From Acanthosepion esculentum (lineage: Eukaryota > Mollusca > Cephalopoda > Sepiida > Sepiidae), in contig OZ038500.1 in NCBI GenBank assembly GCA_964036315.1, positions 59,513,446 to 59,577,445 of the forward strand: DNA of 64,000 bases, written 5' to 3'. Under the pieces are notes generated by a model that worked only from the letters and a program-made list of their open reading frames with translations, had not been told where the DNA came from and searched no databases. The position numbers and the translations under genes are program-made. Each line of letters starts with the position of its first letter. Within the stretch, counting starts at the first letter, position 1. Below are positions 31,945 to 43,139 of this stretch, in pieces.

Positions 31945-32165
31945 CAATGACCCTTAGTAGACGACTCTCTGGCACCTGCTGAGTAAAATTCTGAAGAGTT
32001 TGACGGGAAAATGCTTTCGACGAACTCTTGAAGCTGGTTTTCGTAAGAGAAAGTCAGGTGTAGATGGTGGATACTTTAGTACAGACCAGCCGAATTCCTT
32101 AATTTTTTCTGTGATGTACTTACCGCGGACGCCACTGCGTTGTCATGGAGGAGAACAACATTTCT
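31945..32165 (-). pseudogene. Fragment of a different mariner transposase
   Basis: The minus strand has LLHDNAVASAV in one frame, then KYITEKIKEFGWSVLKYPPS and TPD in another, then LQEFVESIF and SSEFYSAGA. These match the HDNARPH.A, L..LGWEVL.HPPYSPD and EFF.SKP.EFY..GI segments of mariner. The stretch around the third aspartate is deleted. Confidence 0.6.
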
Positions 32166-32334
32166 CTAATCCACTGTGTACGCTGCCACTGTTGCGTAAA
32201 TTTAACTGTTAATTTACTACGCAATTATTCTTAACTTTGATTACATTCGTTATTGCAATTGGGTCTCAAAATGAAAATTACTTATTACTCAAGCTAATAA
32301 TTACCCATTTTAAAATGGGGAAAATAACAATCGA

Positions 32335-32730
32335 ATTACCGGGACGACCTGAGAAGGCGCACATTAGAATAACGAAAATATTTTTATTGTGATAAAACTT
32401 TGGGACATTGTCTATGGGACGACATGATAGCACTTTTTATAATGATGTAAGCATTTTGCAACGGCGAAATTATTATTCAATTTATTGCGATCAAATGTTG
32501 GAATATTATTTATGGGACGACATAGCACTTTTAAAAATGATGTATGCATTTTGGAATAGGGTAAATATTATTCAATTTATTGCGATCAAATATTCGCGGA
32601 TTTTATATGGGATGACCTGATAGCATGAGTATTTTATTATTCAGTTATTTTGAATAGTGAAAGTATTATTTAATTCACTGCGTTCAAATTTCGGACATTA
32701 TTTATGGGACGGCGTGATAGGAATTTTTGT
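32335..32730 (+). repeat. ~97-bp tandem repeat built on mariner-end-like sequence
   Basis: Four units spaced about 97 bp apart each contain TATGGGACGACATGATAGCA or a variant (about 32413, 32510, 32605, 32703) and ATTATTCAATTTATTGCG. The core TTCGGAC...TTATGGGAYGACCTGATA is the right end of the mariner copies (compare 62070-62099). A related end at 32338 reads CCGGGACGACCTGAGA. Confidence 0.7.
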
Positions 32731-32821
32731 TAATCCATTTACGTATTTTACAATATTATTTAATCTATCACCATGAGAAAACAATATATTGGATAACAAT
32801 TTCGATGCTACAATACAGGCT

Positions 32822-33096
32822 ATTATATCATCCCATAAGTAATACCCGAAGCCTGATAAAGATAGATTGGATATTTCTTTAATTGTTATGCAGTGATCTA
32901 ATAGCATATATTGCTATAATTTACAGATATGGTTATAGCGAACACAATTACCTGTCAGATATTATAGATGTGCAAAAACAAGCAATACCATATTCCAGAT
33001 ATTTTTCATAGGATGCAATAAAATAATGTTATGTTTTCATTCTAAACTATTGCTCTTCGACTTCCAACATTAATTATCCGACGACATGATAATCTG
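32822..33096 (+). mobile_element. Possible mariner-derived MITE
   Basis: Left edge ATATCATCCCATAAGTAATA is a mariner-like left end. Right edge TTATCCGACGACATGATA at 33077-33094 is a degraded right end. No ORF. The boundaries are tentative. Confidence 0.4.
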
Positions 33097-33424
33097 CATT
33101 GTTATCGCTTCTGTATTTCAAAATATCGGAAAAGTCATTGAACCAGACGTTATCGGGTTTCTGATATCACTTATGCTACAACGTGAAAATTAGTTTTCTG
33201 CTTGATATGATTTTACTTTAAACTAATTGAAAATTCAGAAATGCAAATTTATCTTTCAATTAAAGAGGAAATAAAAACCAATCATAATTAAAATAATTTC
33301 TGGCACGCTGTAGTCTACCTTAAATTCTTAACAGCAATTAATATTTTGCGAAAAACTTTTTCAACCGAAAATTCATAATCGTGGAAGCGAAACAAAAATG
33401 TCGATTCGCACGATTTGATTGTTT

Positions 33425-34120
33425 AACGGCACATCAACTCCTAATGTGGAAATGTATTTTCTTGGGAGCTTTGAAATAATACAAATATGATATATGATAT
33501 TCTGCTTTCACAATTAATTACATTGTAGTTGATACTCCTTTTTCTGCATATACGTTTCGTTTGCTTTTGTTTGGCGGCATATCAACACCTCTATGGGTTA
33601 TTTAATGCCGAAATCTAAATATTTTGTGTACACAGTATTATTATATTTCTGGCGATAATAATGGTTTAATGATACAAGTCTTACTAATTAACCCACAGCT
33701 GGGGGAAAAGAGGAGGGTTTATTGCTTTCACAAGAGTATTGGCAGATAAGTGAACTCGAGTGGAATTCAAACTTGGCTCTCCGATTAAAAATTCCTCGTC
33801 ATTATCCGTTGCACAACCGACACATAGAAACTTACGGCACATAGTATTCACAAGCGCTCACCCATCTAGGTACTGTCTAGGCTTGGCGTTGCTTAACTTC
33901 GGTGATGGCACGGGAAAAAGTGTTTAAACGTGATGTGGCCATAAACCTATATGTTTGTGTGAACATAATTACTAGAGACAGTCACATGTGTGATTGCTGT
34001 TGTAGTTTTGTTTAAGTTATATTTTGGAACACAGTTTGATTTCTTTCAGAAATTGTAGGTTTTTTTATAGATAGATGTCGTGAAAGAGTTCTTCCGTGTT
34101 GGTTAATTTTGTTTATTGAG
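33425..34120 (-). repeat. Repeat R1, split by a 5S-SINE
   Basis: Outer parts 33425-33540 and 33953-34110 together match the uninterrupted copy at 8180-8490 (CTTGGGAGCTTTGAAATAAT, TTCTGCTTTCA; then ATTACTAGAG, GTCGTGAAAGAGTTCTT). The break is exactly where the SINE lies. Confidence 0.65.
33541..33952 (-). repeat. 5S-rRNA-derived SINE, full length, nested in R1
   Basis: On the minus strand: GGCCACATCACGTTTAAACA, CATCACCGAAGTTAAGCAAC, GATGGGTGAGCGCTTGTGAA, then GGGTTAATTAGTAAGACTTG and the tail GGCATTAAATAACCCATAG with TTGATATGCCGCC. It keeps the 5S internal promoter region well. Flanking words TATACGTTT and TATATGTTT are a probable target duplication. Confidence 0.85.
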
Positions 34121-34162
34121 GTATCAACCACTATGGTATCTGTCTATATTTCTCAGATGAGG

Positions 34163-34470
34163 TATTATGTACACTATTTACATTATTCGGACTATTGTCC
34201 TCATCTTTGTTGCCATATTTATCACAATGTTTCGGCCGTTGTACGCTCCGGGATTCTTCCGGTGGTTGGAATTTCAAACTGAACCCTTTATTTCACTCGC
34301 TCGGGTAGACTGTTCTAGTTCCACTTGTCATGTCTAATGGATGTCAGTTATCAGTTATCTCCTGTTAATTCCCCTCTCTAAGTTCTCCACCGCCTTTACC
34401 AGGTATTGAACTCATACTCTCTGGGTCCTGCCACTGGATCTAACTAACACCTTTATCCACTGTACCATGT
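34163..34470 (-). repeat. SINE3 copy, left member of an inverted pair
   Basis: The minus strand has a tRNA-like start (GTTAGTTAGATCCAGTGGCA, then B-box-like GAGTTCAATACCTGG), then GGAACTAGAACAGTCTACCC and CGGCCGAAACATTGTGATAA, ending with GAGGACAATAGTCCGAATAA. Confidence 0.7.
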
Positions 34471-34472
34471 GT

Positions 34473-34640
34473 CCTTGAGCGTTAGTTAGATCCAGTGACA
34501 GTAGATAACTGATAACTGACATCCATTAGTTCGATATTCCAATCACCCGAAGAAGACCGGAGCGTACAACGTCCGAAACGTTGTGATAAATATAGCAACA
34601 ACGACGAGGACAATAATCCGAATAATATAAATAGTGCAAC
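34473..34640 (+). repeat. SINE3 copy, right member of an inverted pair, internally deleted
   Basis: GTTAGTTAGATCCAGTGACA joins directly to TAACTGATAACTGACATCC, then GAAGAAGACCGGAGCGTACA and GAGGACAATAATCCGAATAA. It has lost the B box and the GGAACTAGAAC block. With the left copy it forms an imperfect head-to-head palindrome. Confidence 0.7.
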
Positions 34641-35180
34641 ATCTATGGGTTATTTAATGCGGAAATCTAAATATTTCGAACACAATTTTACGGTTTGAAC
34701 TAAATATATTTTGAACGCAATTGTATCACTTCAACCAGATATAAAATATATTGTTGGTCATTTTGCGATAAAACTGTACTGTTGGTAATTTATATAAACA
34801 TCTATTGCTGATAATTTTACTATAAATATGTATTCTTGATAATTTTAGTTTAAATAAGTATTGTTGATAATTTTACTATGAACAGGTATTGTTGGTATAT
34901 TTAGTATAGATTTATATTGTTGGCAATTTTGTATATAAAAATGTATTGCTGGTATTCTTACTATAAAATGTATTTTTCTACTTTCGGAGGATTTTGTTTT
35001 TGTTTGGGTTATTTGCTCATAATTGGGAGACTAAGTGGTACTACCACCGTGGGTAAGCGTGGACATGGGAACTTAGCGGTTAACTGGTAGATCCACGCTT
35101 CTCAAAACCTCCTTTCTCCAGGTCAGAAGCCTTCCTGCCGGATGTAGTTTATCATCATACCCAGGACTCAATTCCCAAGA
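34637..35180 (-). repeat. SINE2 copy with long internal repeat run
   Basis: Tail at left (CTATGGGTTATTTAATGCGG), then about nine TATTGTTGGTAATTTTACTA-like units, then the minus-strand head AAACTACATCCGGCAGGAAG and GGCTTCTGACCTGGAG at right. Confidence 0.75.
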
Positions 35181-35379
35181 CATCCATTAAAGGAATTATT
35201 ATAAATATAATCAAATATATACATATATGAAGAATCGAATTTAATTTCGAAATTCTTTTTGGATTGCTGTAACCTAAACGTAATTCTCCTCAAGATGGTC
35301 TCTCTAACTACTCAGCCACACTCAAAATAATTATATTCTATGATCTAGTTATTCAAACACAAGACCAAAGCAGTATAAC
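35181..35379. other. No gene recognised
   Basis: Short AT-rich spacer. Confidence 0.3.
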
Positions 35380-35465
35380 ACACAGTGAGAATCGAACTCA
35401 TTAAACCAGTCAACTGGTCTCCGTGACGAGTCTTCTAAGTATAGCGTCACTATGGGTGCCAGTGT
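35380..35465 (-). repeat. tRNA-like SINE fragment
   Basis: The minus strand has GACTCGTCACGGAGACCAGT and B-box GAGTTCGATTCTCAC. It resembles the promoter part of the ribozyme-SINE (CTTCGTCACCGAGGCCCGTT) but has no ribozyme core. Confidence 0.45.
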
Positions 35466-35472
35466 TTGAATC

Positions 35473-35474
<2 letters not shown>

Positions 35475-35520
<46 letters not shown>

Positions 35521-35521
35521 A
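35475..35521. repeat. (TA)n microsatellite
   Basis: (TA)n with one phase break near 35509. Confidence 0.9.
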
Positions 35522-35814
35522 AAGAAAGAACAGTAAGATATAAAATCCGATGTTCTTATAGATATTTTTATTTTTACACAATTGTGTTTAATGTAAATTT
35601 ACAGAGCATTAATATTATAAATTAATTGATTTAAAATATGTTTTTTTTCGCTACACAGTGATAACCATGTTTCAAAAATGGAAGCTAAAACCTTTGAATT
35701 TAATTTTGTTATTAAATTAAAGACATTAGTTCAATTTCCTCGTCAAGCGAATATTGGAGTAACTTATTTTTAAAAAATTACAGATTTAAAGGCACGGCAA
35801 CGATTCATAATTGC

Positions 35815-36031
35815 CTTTAAAACTTTTATTTTGGTTCCGTATAGGATACAGGTTCGATTCCTGACGGAGAACAAAAATTTTCTATGAAAATTTCTCGGAC
35901 ATTCAGGCCGCTAAATGTTATTTAATACTGTTTAGTATAAAACAGAGCATTTGCTTAAATACTTGTATCTATAAAAAGAACGTTAAACATATCAAAAATG
36001 TCTTTAATAAAATGTCGGACTATGTCCAATT

Positions 36032-36033
<2 letters not shown>
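35815..36033 (+). repeat. Foldback-family copy with tRNA-like B box, left arm missing
   Basis: Contains the B-box-like GGTTCGATTCCTGACGGAG at about 35850, then TTTCTATGAAAATTTCTCGG, ACATTCAGGCCGCTAAATG, AACAGAGCATTTGCTTAAAT and GTCGGACTATGTCC. The right part matches the right arm of the elements at 49861 and 59954. Confidence 0.6.

Positions 36034-36095
<62 letters not shown>
36034..36095. repeat. (TA)n microsatellite
   Basis: Pure TA immediately after the foldback right end. Confidence 0.95.
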
Positions 36096-36097
<2 letters not shown>

Positions 36098-36889
36098 GAG
36101 TTCATTCGATAAATGATCATGGCATGTAATATTTAAGGAAAGTGAAGGACTTGGGACTGTGGTACGTTAATTCTCTTTGCAATAGCATCCTTGTCGCTTT
36201 CATTTTATTAAGTATGCTGTAAAGTCTTGTTAGAAGAGATCACCATCAGCTACCCCTTCCGCTGACAAAACACTATTTCGATGCAGATATTAGCGTTAGG
36301 AACCACTATGAATAGCCGAAATTCGGACGTGTTTCGCCCCTAAACTCTGCAGGTTGAAAGGCCAAGAAGGGTCGCTTGCGATGCTGAAAATTGATGAATA
36401 CCTTCCGAAAACTATTTGGAATTTCCAGATCTTCTGATTTTGACAGCATCACTGTTCGACATTGTTGCGGTGCGCTCACTTTTCAACCTTTTCGTGTGTG
36501 CTGCTTGTTGAATGCAATTTCCGACTACAGACGTCTTGGAAACGTCGTGATGCCTAAATTTTATCTCAGCTTTATTCATGGAAACATCTCCAAAAAGAAT
36601 TCTTTCGAATAAAATCCGTGGACGAAATGCGGACATTTTCAAGCAATAACTAACGAACATTCGCTGTGAATGCGACTGTTACACAATACATTGGCGTCTC
36701 GCTGGCAAAATCTCCGATGATTGCGTGAGGCGCGTTCTTATTAGTTGCCAAATTACACAAGACCGTACAGACAGTTCTCGTGATATTCAAAATAGTTGGA
36801 TGATTTCCAAACAGAACTTGTAAATGAAATAATTAACAATATGTTTGCGTCAATATATAAAACGGAATAATTAACAAAACAGCCGGGGA
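36096..36889. other. No gene recognised; composition more balanced than average
   Basis: ORFs of 73 (plus) and 82 (minus) codons overlap at 36390-36660 without known motifs. The segment 36290-36360 (ATAGCCGAAATTCGGACGTG, TTTCGCCCC) looks retroelement-derived. Confidence 0.35.
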
Positions 36890-36990
36890 TTTTTGGAGCA
36901 ATGAGAAAAGAGGGCGTTGAGAATTCAACACTCACATGATATATTGAGGGCAAATGACGCAAGGGAAATAAAGAGTAAAGCATTGTGATT
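36890..36990 (+). pseudogene. RTE-like LINE C-terminal fragment
   Basis: One frame reads MRKEGVENSTLT, stop, YIEGK, matching the MRKEGLENLTLT.HIEGK segment of the other RTE tails. Confidence 0.55.
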
Positions 36991-37106
36991 GTGAGGTTTG
37001 ATGACAGAACAAAAACAAAGACCCAAAAATTACTTCGAGTAAAAATGCTGGAAGTTGTGGAGAGCAATAGTAAACACTACACCGTTAAATTATTAGACAC
37101 CGGGTG

Positions 37107-37718
37107 TAACAGCAACATTGGCCAAATCGTTTAAAAGCATAACTGTCACTCCACATAATGTTTAACATCTAAAACGCGTTAAACTAATTGTGTTTGTTGT
37201 TTTACAAATTTTCAGATAAAACCATCTTCACACCATTTGTCGTAAGAATCACTGAAAAACCCTCTGGGTTCTTCAGCTAAATAGAGAACATGTTAAATTT
37301 ATTTTGTGTCAAACACAAATGAGTTTTGGTGAGAGGAAACATTTGGCAATGTTATCAACTTTCATACTCTGGCTTCCATCTTCAATGTCCATTCAGGAAC
37401 AATCAAGAGAACGGTGAATAAGTTTAAAAAGAGGGAACAGTGCAGAGGAAAACTGGATCAGGAGGCTGCATTAGAAAGAGGGATCATCATTTCAACTTAG
37501 TGCTAAAGAGATCAATTAGAAAAGATCCAACTCAATCCATAAGACGTTTGGCACGTGAGAGAAGAGTTTCACCTATGACAGTCCAATGAGCAGTGAAAAA
37601 AGCACTTGAAAATGAAATCGTATGTTAAACGTGTGAGTCACCTTGTGACACCAAGTCAGAAAGTTAGAAGACTAGAGAGGGAGAAGATCATTTTGAAAAA
37701 GTTGCAAAATGATTTTGG

Positions 37719-37777
<59 letters not shown>

Positions 37778-37905
37778 TTATTTCAATCCTTCATGTATTT
37801 CCGATCCTTATCTATGATTAATTAATGATGAACATGTCATTTTCGTTCATGATCGATTTCATCACAATTCTTCAGTTAAGCTTGGAAAGTAATTATACAT
37901 TGTTA
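37107..37905 (+). mobile_element. Tc1-like transposon relic B
   Basis: Begins GTGTAACAGCAACATTGGCC. At about 37480-37590 a frame reads RKRDHHFNLVLKRSIRKDPT and QSIRRLARERRVSPMTVQ, a Tc1-type helix-turn-helix, then a stop, then AVKKALEN. It aligns with relic A at 10288 including the internal (TA)n tract and the downstream TTTCCGATCCTTATCTATGA. The catalytic half is absent. Confidence 0.7.
37723..37773. repeat. (TA)n inside Tc1-like relic B
   Basis: Same internal position as the (CA)n(TA)n in relic A. Confidence 0.9.
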
Positions 37906-37910
37906 TAATG

Positions 37911-37911
<1 letters not shown>

Positions 37912-37967
<56 letters not shown>

Positions 37968-37970
37968 CAG

Positions 37971-38028
<58 letters not shown>
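37912..38028. repeat. (CA)n, interrupted, then (TA)n, abutting the 5' LTR
   Basis: Two CA tracts separated by AGAAACAGACAT, then a short (TA)n that touches TGTTATGG of the LTR. Confidence 0.95.
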
Positions 38029-38275
38029 TGTTATGGAATCTTACCTGTAACGATAATGAACTCTTCCTGATACTATAAAGACTGCGCCTCTCAAGAGAGA
38101 CGAGAGAACAAAGTGTAACGAGTCGAGACAAAACGAGTCGAGACAATAGTTATTCACTCTAAACCAGACTGACAGTCATACCTTTCATCTTCTTGTATTA
38201 TTATTCTGTTTAATATATCTTTGTTATTCCTAGTGTTCGTGTTGTTCTTCCTTGGGTTAACCTTGGATCATAACA
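38029..38275 (+). repeat. 5' LTR
   Basis: TGTTATGGAATCTTACCTG to CTTGGATCATAACA, 247 bp, TG...CA. It is aligned with the 3' LTR and the solo LTR, whose target duplication fixes both ends. Confidence 0.85.
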
Positions 38276-38315
38276 GTGGTGCGAGGATATTGGACCATAA
38301 GAGTGGCGACGAGGA
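38276..38315 (+). promoter_or_regulatory. Leader with duplicated primer-binding-site-like sequence
   Basis: GTGGTGCGAGGA directly follows the LTR and GTGGCGACGAGGA follows 28 bp later, each after GGAYCATAA. TGG starts fit a tRNA CCA end; TGGCGACGAGG would fit a serine tRNA 3' end (inference). Confidence 0.45.
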
Positions 38316-38698
38316 CTGAAGAAACAAACTCTACGCGGAGAAATCCTAAAAAAGGACTGAAGAAACGAATTCTACGCGTAGAACTCTAAACTTATATTGA
38401 ACAAACGAATTATACGCGGAGTATACTGAAAAAACAAGTTCTACGCAGAGAATCTAAAAAAAAAATCTTTTGCTATCGGTCGTCCATAACAGAGGCGACG
38501 TAGGTAGTGAGAAAAAAAAACGAAGTTCTTCACGAACATAAAAAAAAGATTTTTTTTGGACACCAACTTTACAGTGGTAACAAAGACAAGAATTTCAACG
38601 CAGGAATTTTTTTTTTCGTACTAAGGTTCCAAAACAACAGGTAACAAAGACCTGAAGTCTACAAAAAGGAAAAATAGTTACACATAATTACGGTAAAC

Positions 38699-39654
38699 AT
38701 GGAAGACTTTAAGGCAACCATATTGGAACTTATTTGAGCTGCAACAGAAAAACGAACAGAAGCATCTTGAACTACAAGAATTACTATTACGGTCTGTAAC
38801 AAATAAAGGACAAAATTCTGAAAATGAAACGGCGTTCTCGCAAAAGGCTATATGGAGCTCTATCAAAGACTTCCCTTATGCGCCGAACTAAGACGAAACA
38901 TTCGCAGATTACTTCAGAAGATATGAAGATTTATATGAGTTTGATTGCGGAAATTGGTCAGACGCGAAAAAAGTACGTCTACTACTGAGGAAACTAGCGT
39001 CAAGCGAATACACTAAGTTCGTAGACTACATCCTACCGAGGAAAACGAATGAGTTGACCTTCAAGGAACCCGTGAAACTTCTAACAGAATTATTTATTCC
39101 GAACACTTCACTATTCCACAAAAGGTGGAAATATTTAAATCTAACAAAACAGATAGCGAAGACTATATAACATACGCTTCAATAGTAAACAAACACTGTG
39201 ATGACTTTAAGTTATCTGAACTCAGTTTTATATGTTTGATATTCGTCCAAGGCATGGTTTCGACTAAAGATGCGGAGATCAGACGGAGAATTCTAAGAAG
39301 ACTTGAGAGTGAACCAGAATTGACGCTACAAAAATTGGCTGAAGACTGTCAGAGATGTATAAGCGTAAAAAATGACTCGAAAGATATAGAAGAGTCTGGC
39401 GTCGCTTACATACAAAGAGTACAATGAAAAACACGTTTTGTCTCTCCTCAAAAACAAACCAAACCAATTATTCTACTTCAAGAACAAGGGAAACAAATTA
39501 TTCTATTCCAAAAAATCAAATGAAATATAAGAAAAAACAACGACTCAGTCCATGCTATCGCTGTGGGACTTTGCATTGGTACAAAGATTGTCCATACCGC
39601 TTTAAGACTTGTCTGTCGTGCAATAAAGTGGGACATAAAAGTTCGCATTGTTGA
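38699..39654 (+). pseudogene. gag: gag of the Ty3-like element
   Basis: ATG at 38699 (MEDFKATILEL). The frame shifts near 38730 and again near 39125. The capsid-like region reads FADYFRRYEDLYEFD, KKVRLLLRKLASSEYTKFVD and YILPRK, then LSELSFICLIFVQGM and RRRILRRLESEPELTLQKLA. A nucleocapsid follows with two zinc knuckles: CYRCGTLHWYKDC (CX2CX3HX4C) and CLSCNKVGHKSSHC (CX2CX4HX4C), starting at about 39553. An in-frame stop is also present at about 38892. This order and spacing is that of mag-clade gag, which forms the particle around element RNA. It is broken, so no full gag is made. Confidence 0.8.
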
Positions 39655-39739
39655 ACTCGGAAAGAAAGCAGAAGCCGAGTAAGAGTCACTAGAACTGGCC
39701 AAGCGAACGAGACAAATATACAAAAATACGTACAAGTAG

Positions 39740-40020
39740 AAATGTTAAACAAAAAAGTCAGACTACAATTGTTATTCCGGATCAGATTTAACAATTATTA
39801 ACTTACAGTCGTGAAGGAAATTAAACAAACCGACCATGTTGAGAACCAATAAATTAGCCAGGTCTGTAACAGGAGGAAAAATAAAATTTGAGGGAGAAGT
39901 TATTACAAATGTGACATTCAACGGAATGACCAACAAATTAAAAATGTACGTTCTTAAGAATACGGAAAATTTATTTGGAACTGATGGATGCAGAAATTTG
40001 ATCTCTGGGATTTACCCATA
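39740..40020 (+). pseudogene. Aspartic protease domain of pol
   Basis: A frame gives YSGSDLTIIN where retroviral-type proteases have DSGSD, so the catalytic aspartate is replaced by tyrosine, with a frameshift next to it. A 61-codon frame then reads LARSVTGGKIKFEGEV and NTENLFGTDG, the end of the protease fold. Non-functional. Confidence 0.65.
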
Positions 40021-40059
40021 AGTACATTCTGCTAAAAAGTGAAAAGTTTATCGACCGAT

Positions 40060-41000
40060 GCAGATAAATTAAAGGAGAAATTAAAAGAGAGTTTCCCGGA
40101 AGTATTTTCACCCGGCCTCGGGATGTGTAAAAAATGGCGGCAAAAATAGAAATAAAAGAAAATGTACAACCCATTTTCAAGAAGAAAAGGAATGTAACTT
40201 TCGCAGCGCTAGAAAGAATAGACCAAGATTTGGATAGACTCGTGAAAACCGGTATATCGACAAAGGTAGAATATAGTCAATGGGCCGCACCTACGGTTTA
40301 CGTAAAAAAGAAATCGGGTGAGATACGTGTATGCGCTGTTTTCTCGACGGGATTGAATGCAGCGATTAAAGATTATCACTATCCTCTCCCTAGTCCAGAG
40401 GAAGTTTTCACAAAATTGAACGGAGAAAAATAGACTTGAGCGAAGCATAACTACAAGTACCAGTATATGAGGAAAGATCGAAGTTGTGCATAAACACACA
40501 TAAAAGATTATATAAGTTCCAAAGATTACCATTCGGGATCAAGGTCGCGCCGGCAATATTTCAGCAAATAATGGATACTATGCTAGGCGGACTGGATTTC
40601 ACGATCGCATACCTGGATGACATCCTGATAAATAGAAAAAATATTGATCAACACTGGGAACACGTTCAAGAGTTTTTCAGGAGAATAAAAAACTACGGGT
40701 TTAAAGTAAAAGAAAATAAATGTGATTTCTTCATGAAGGAAATAAAATATCTGGGCCATATTGTTGACGAAGAAGGAAGACGACCAGACTCAGAAAGAGA
40801 TACGGCAATAAAAAAAATAGAAGAATTACAAAGCTTCTTGGGCTTAGTAAATTATTACCAAAAATCTATTCCTAACATGGACAAATTACGCGCACCCCTA
40901 AACGAACTGTTGAAGAAGGAAAAAGTTTGGGAGTGGACAGATGAATGTCAGAAAACGTTCGACAAAATCATTAAGACGCTAACAGCAGATTTATTTTTAG
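40060..41000 (+). pseudogene. Reverse transcriptase domain of pol
   Basis: Frames read QPIFKKKRNVTFAALERID, YSQWAAPTVYVKKKSGEIRV, LNAAIKDYHYPLPSPEEVF, then after a stop near 40431 (where the YFAKLDL block belongs) HKRLYKFQRLPFGIKVAPAI, FQQIMDTMLGGL and TIAYLDDILI. The polymerase signature is YLDD. KYLGHIVDEEGRRPD and FLGLVNYYQKSIPNMDKLRA follow, closing the thumb region. The first catalytic aspartate block is destroyed. The 245-codon frame 40484-41221 covers the C-terminal half. Confidence 0.85.
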
Positions 41001-41370
41001 CGCATTATGACCCAAAATTGGAAATAATAGTCGCGAGTGACGCGAGTCCTTATGGTGTTGGGGCATGTATACTTCATAAAATGCCGGTTGAGACACTAAA
41101 ACCAATTGCGCATGCTTCAAGAACGTTGCTACCAAACGAACAAAATTACTCGCAAATCGAAAGAGAAGCGCTGGGGATTTTTTTTTGCGGTTACAAGATT
41201 CCACAGATATATTTACGGTAGATTTTTCACCTTATAGACGGACCACAAGCCGTTATTGACAATATTTGGATTAAAGAAAATGTTTACCTGTGTACAGCGC
41301 TAATAGGTTGGTAAGATGGAGTACAATTTTAAACTGGGGTATCTTCCATCAAACAAAATCGGGCATGCAG
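41001..41370 (+). pseudogene. RNase H domain of pol
   Basis: LEIIVASDASPYGVGACILH, IAHASRTLLPNEQNYSQIER and EALGIFF are the first half, with the first catalytic aspartate in ASDAS and glutamate in QIERE. A frameshift near 41190 and stops follow; TDHKPL is read as DGPQAV. It resumes at about 41316 with HADGLSRL. Confidence 0.8.
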
Positions 41371-42434
41371 ATGGTCTTTCGAGACTAATACCAAAGAAAA
41401 CGGAGCCATTAGAAGATTCCGTAATTGCAGCTCTACGACAGGAGGAGGATATCAGAACATCATTATGTAGTACAATTCGAAACCTCCCCGTCACATTACT
41501 GGAAACAAGAAATGAAGCAGTGAATGACGAATTTATTGAGGAAACGAAAACAAAAATTGCAGGAAAAAATAAGAATATATCAGACATTTTTTCGTTATGT
41601 GATAATGTTCTACTATATAAGGAAAGGGTAGTAATCCCCAAAACGCTACAAAGACGAATCCTCAAGGATTTCCACATGGGCCACCCAGGAAAGAACAGAA
41701 TGAAATCCTTAATTCGAAGTTACATATATTGGCCAAACATGGATCAATATATAACATATATGGTGGATAATTTCAAGGGTTGTTCCTTAGCAGCCAAAGC
41801 ACCGCCGATCATCCATAATCCATGGCCAGAGACAGATCGAGCGTGGTCGAGAATACATGTAGAGTTCGCAGGCCCATTAGATGGTTTCTACTATTTGATT
41901 GTAGTAGACAGTTACAGCAAATGGCCAGAACTATTTCGTTGCAGAAAGCCTACTTCTGAGACTACCATAAATTGCCTTCACGAGCTGTGTGCTCGTTTCG
42001 GTGTTGTTGATTGTCTAGTCACCGACAATGGGACACAATTCATATCTGCGGATTTTTAAGAATTTTGTGAAACTTTTCATGTTAAACATATCAAATCACT
42101 GCCATATCACCCAAGATCAAACGGGCAAGCGGAGAGATTTGTAAATACTCTAAAAAGAGCATTAAGAAAAGCTTATGACGTGCCAACAGAAAAGGCGTTA
42201 CAACAATTCTTGCAAGTATATCGAATTACAGCAAACAGCACTACGCCATCGGCATTATCACCCGCGGAAGTGATGTTCGCGCGAAAGATTAGATCGGTAT
42301 TCGACAAATTACTACCAAAACAAACAAAGCAAACACCAACGCTGTACGTACCAAAAATAAAATTTAACTCAGGAGAGAAAGTTTTTTTCAAAATATACAA
42401 AAAAATACATACTACTGGGAGCAAGGTAAAATAG
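41371..42434 (+). pseudogene. Integrase of the Ty3-like element
   Basis: The frame 41316-42059 includes the zinc region HMGHPGKNRMKSLIRSYIYW and PNMDQYITYMVDNFKGCSLA, in which the first cysteine of the CX2C pair is phenylalanine. The core reads HVEFAGPLDGFYYLIVVDSY, where the first catalytic aspartate is glutamate, then CLVTDNGTQFIS with the second aspartate. A TAA at 42057 follows. SLPYHPRSNGQAERFVNTLK with the catalytic glutamate continues downstream, then TPSALSPAEVMFARKIRS and a final 84-codon frame to 42434. At least three inactivating changes are present. Confidence 0.85.
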
Positions 42435-42697
42435 AGAAACGGATCGTGAACATGATTTACATAATTCAGGGTCCCAAGCTCTCACATAAAAGTTATTTAA
42501 ATCAAATAAGAAAGAGGCTGTTAGAGGATGCTAACGGTCCAGCTCAGGAAGAAGTGATGGACACGATATCGACAGATTCGACATGCAAAGGCCTCAAGCA
42601 ATATCAGAACCTCAAAAATCGACCAGGAAAGAAAATTTACAGAGCCTTTGATGATAGATCCAAAAATAAAAAAATATTAAAGACCCCTGCGAGGCAA
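42435..42697 (+). pseudogene. C-terminal tail of pol and 3' untranslated part
   Basis: A 137-codon frame starts at 42446 but runs into the (CA)n(TA)n tract. Up to about 42690 it may represent the chromodomain-free tail of integrase, but no motif is clear. Confidence 0.4.
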
Positions 42698-43047
<350 letters not shown>

Positions 43048-43072
43048 GTGGTTCGAGGATATTGGAACATAA

Positions 43073-43136
<64 letters not shown>
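43073..43136. repeat. (TA)n microsatellite
   Basis: Pure TA directly after the LTR element. Confidence 0.95.
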
Positions 43137-43139
<3 letters not shown>

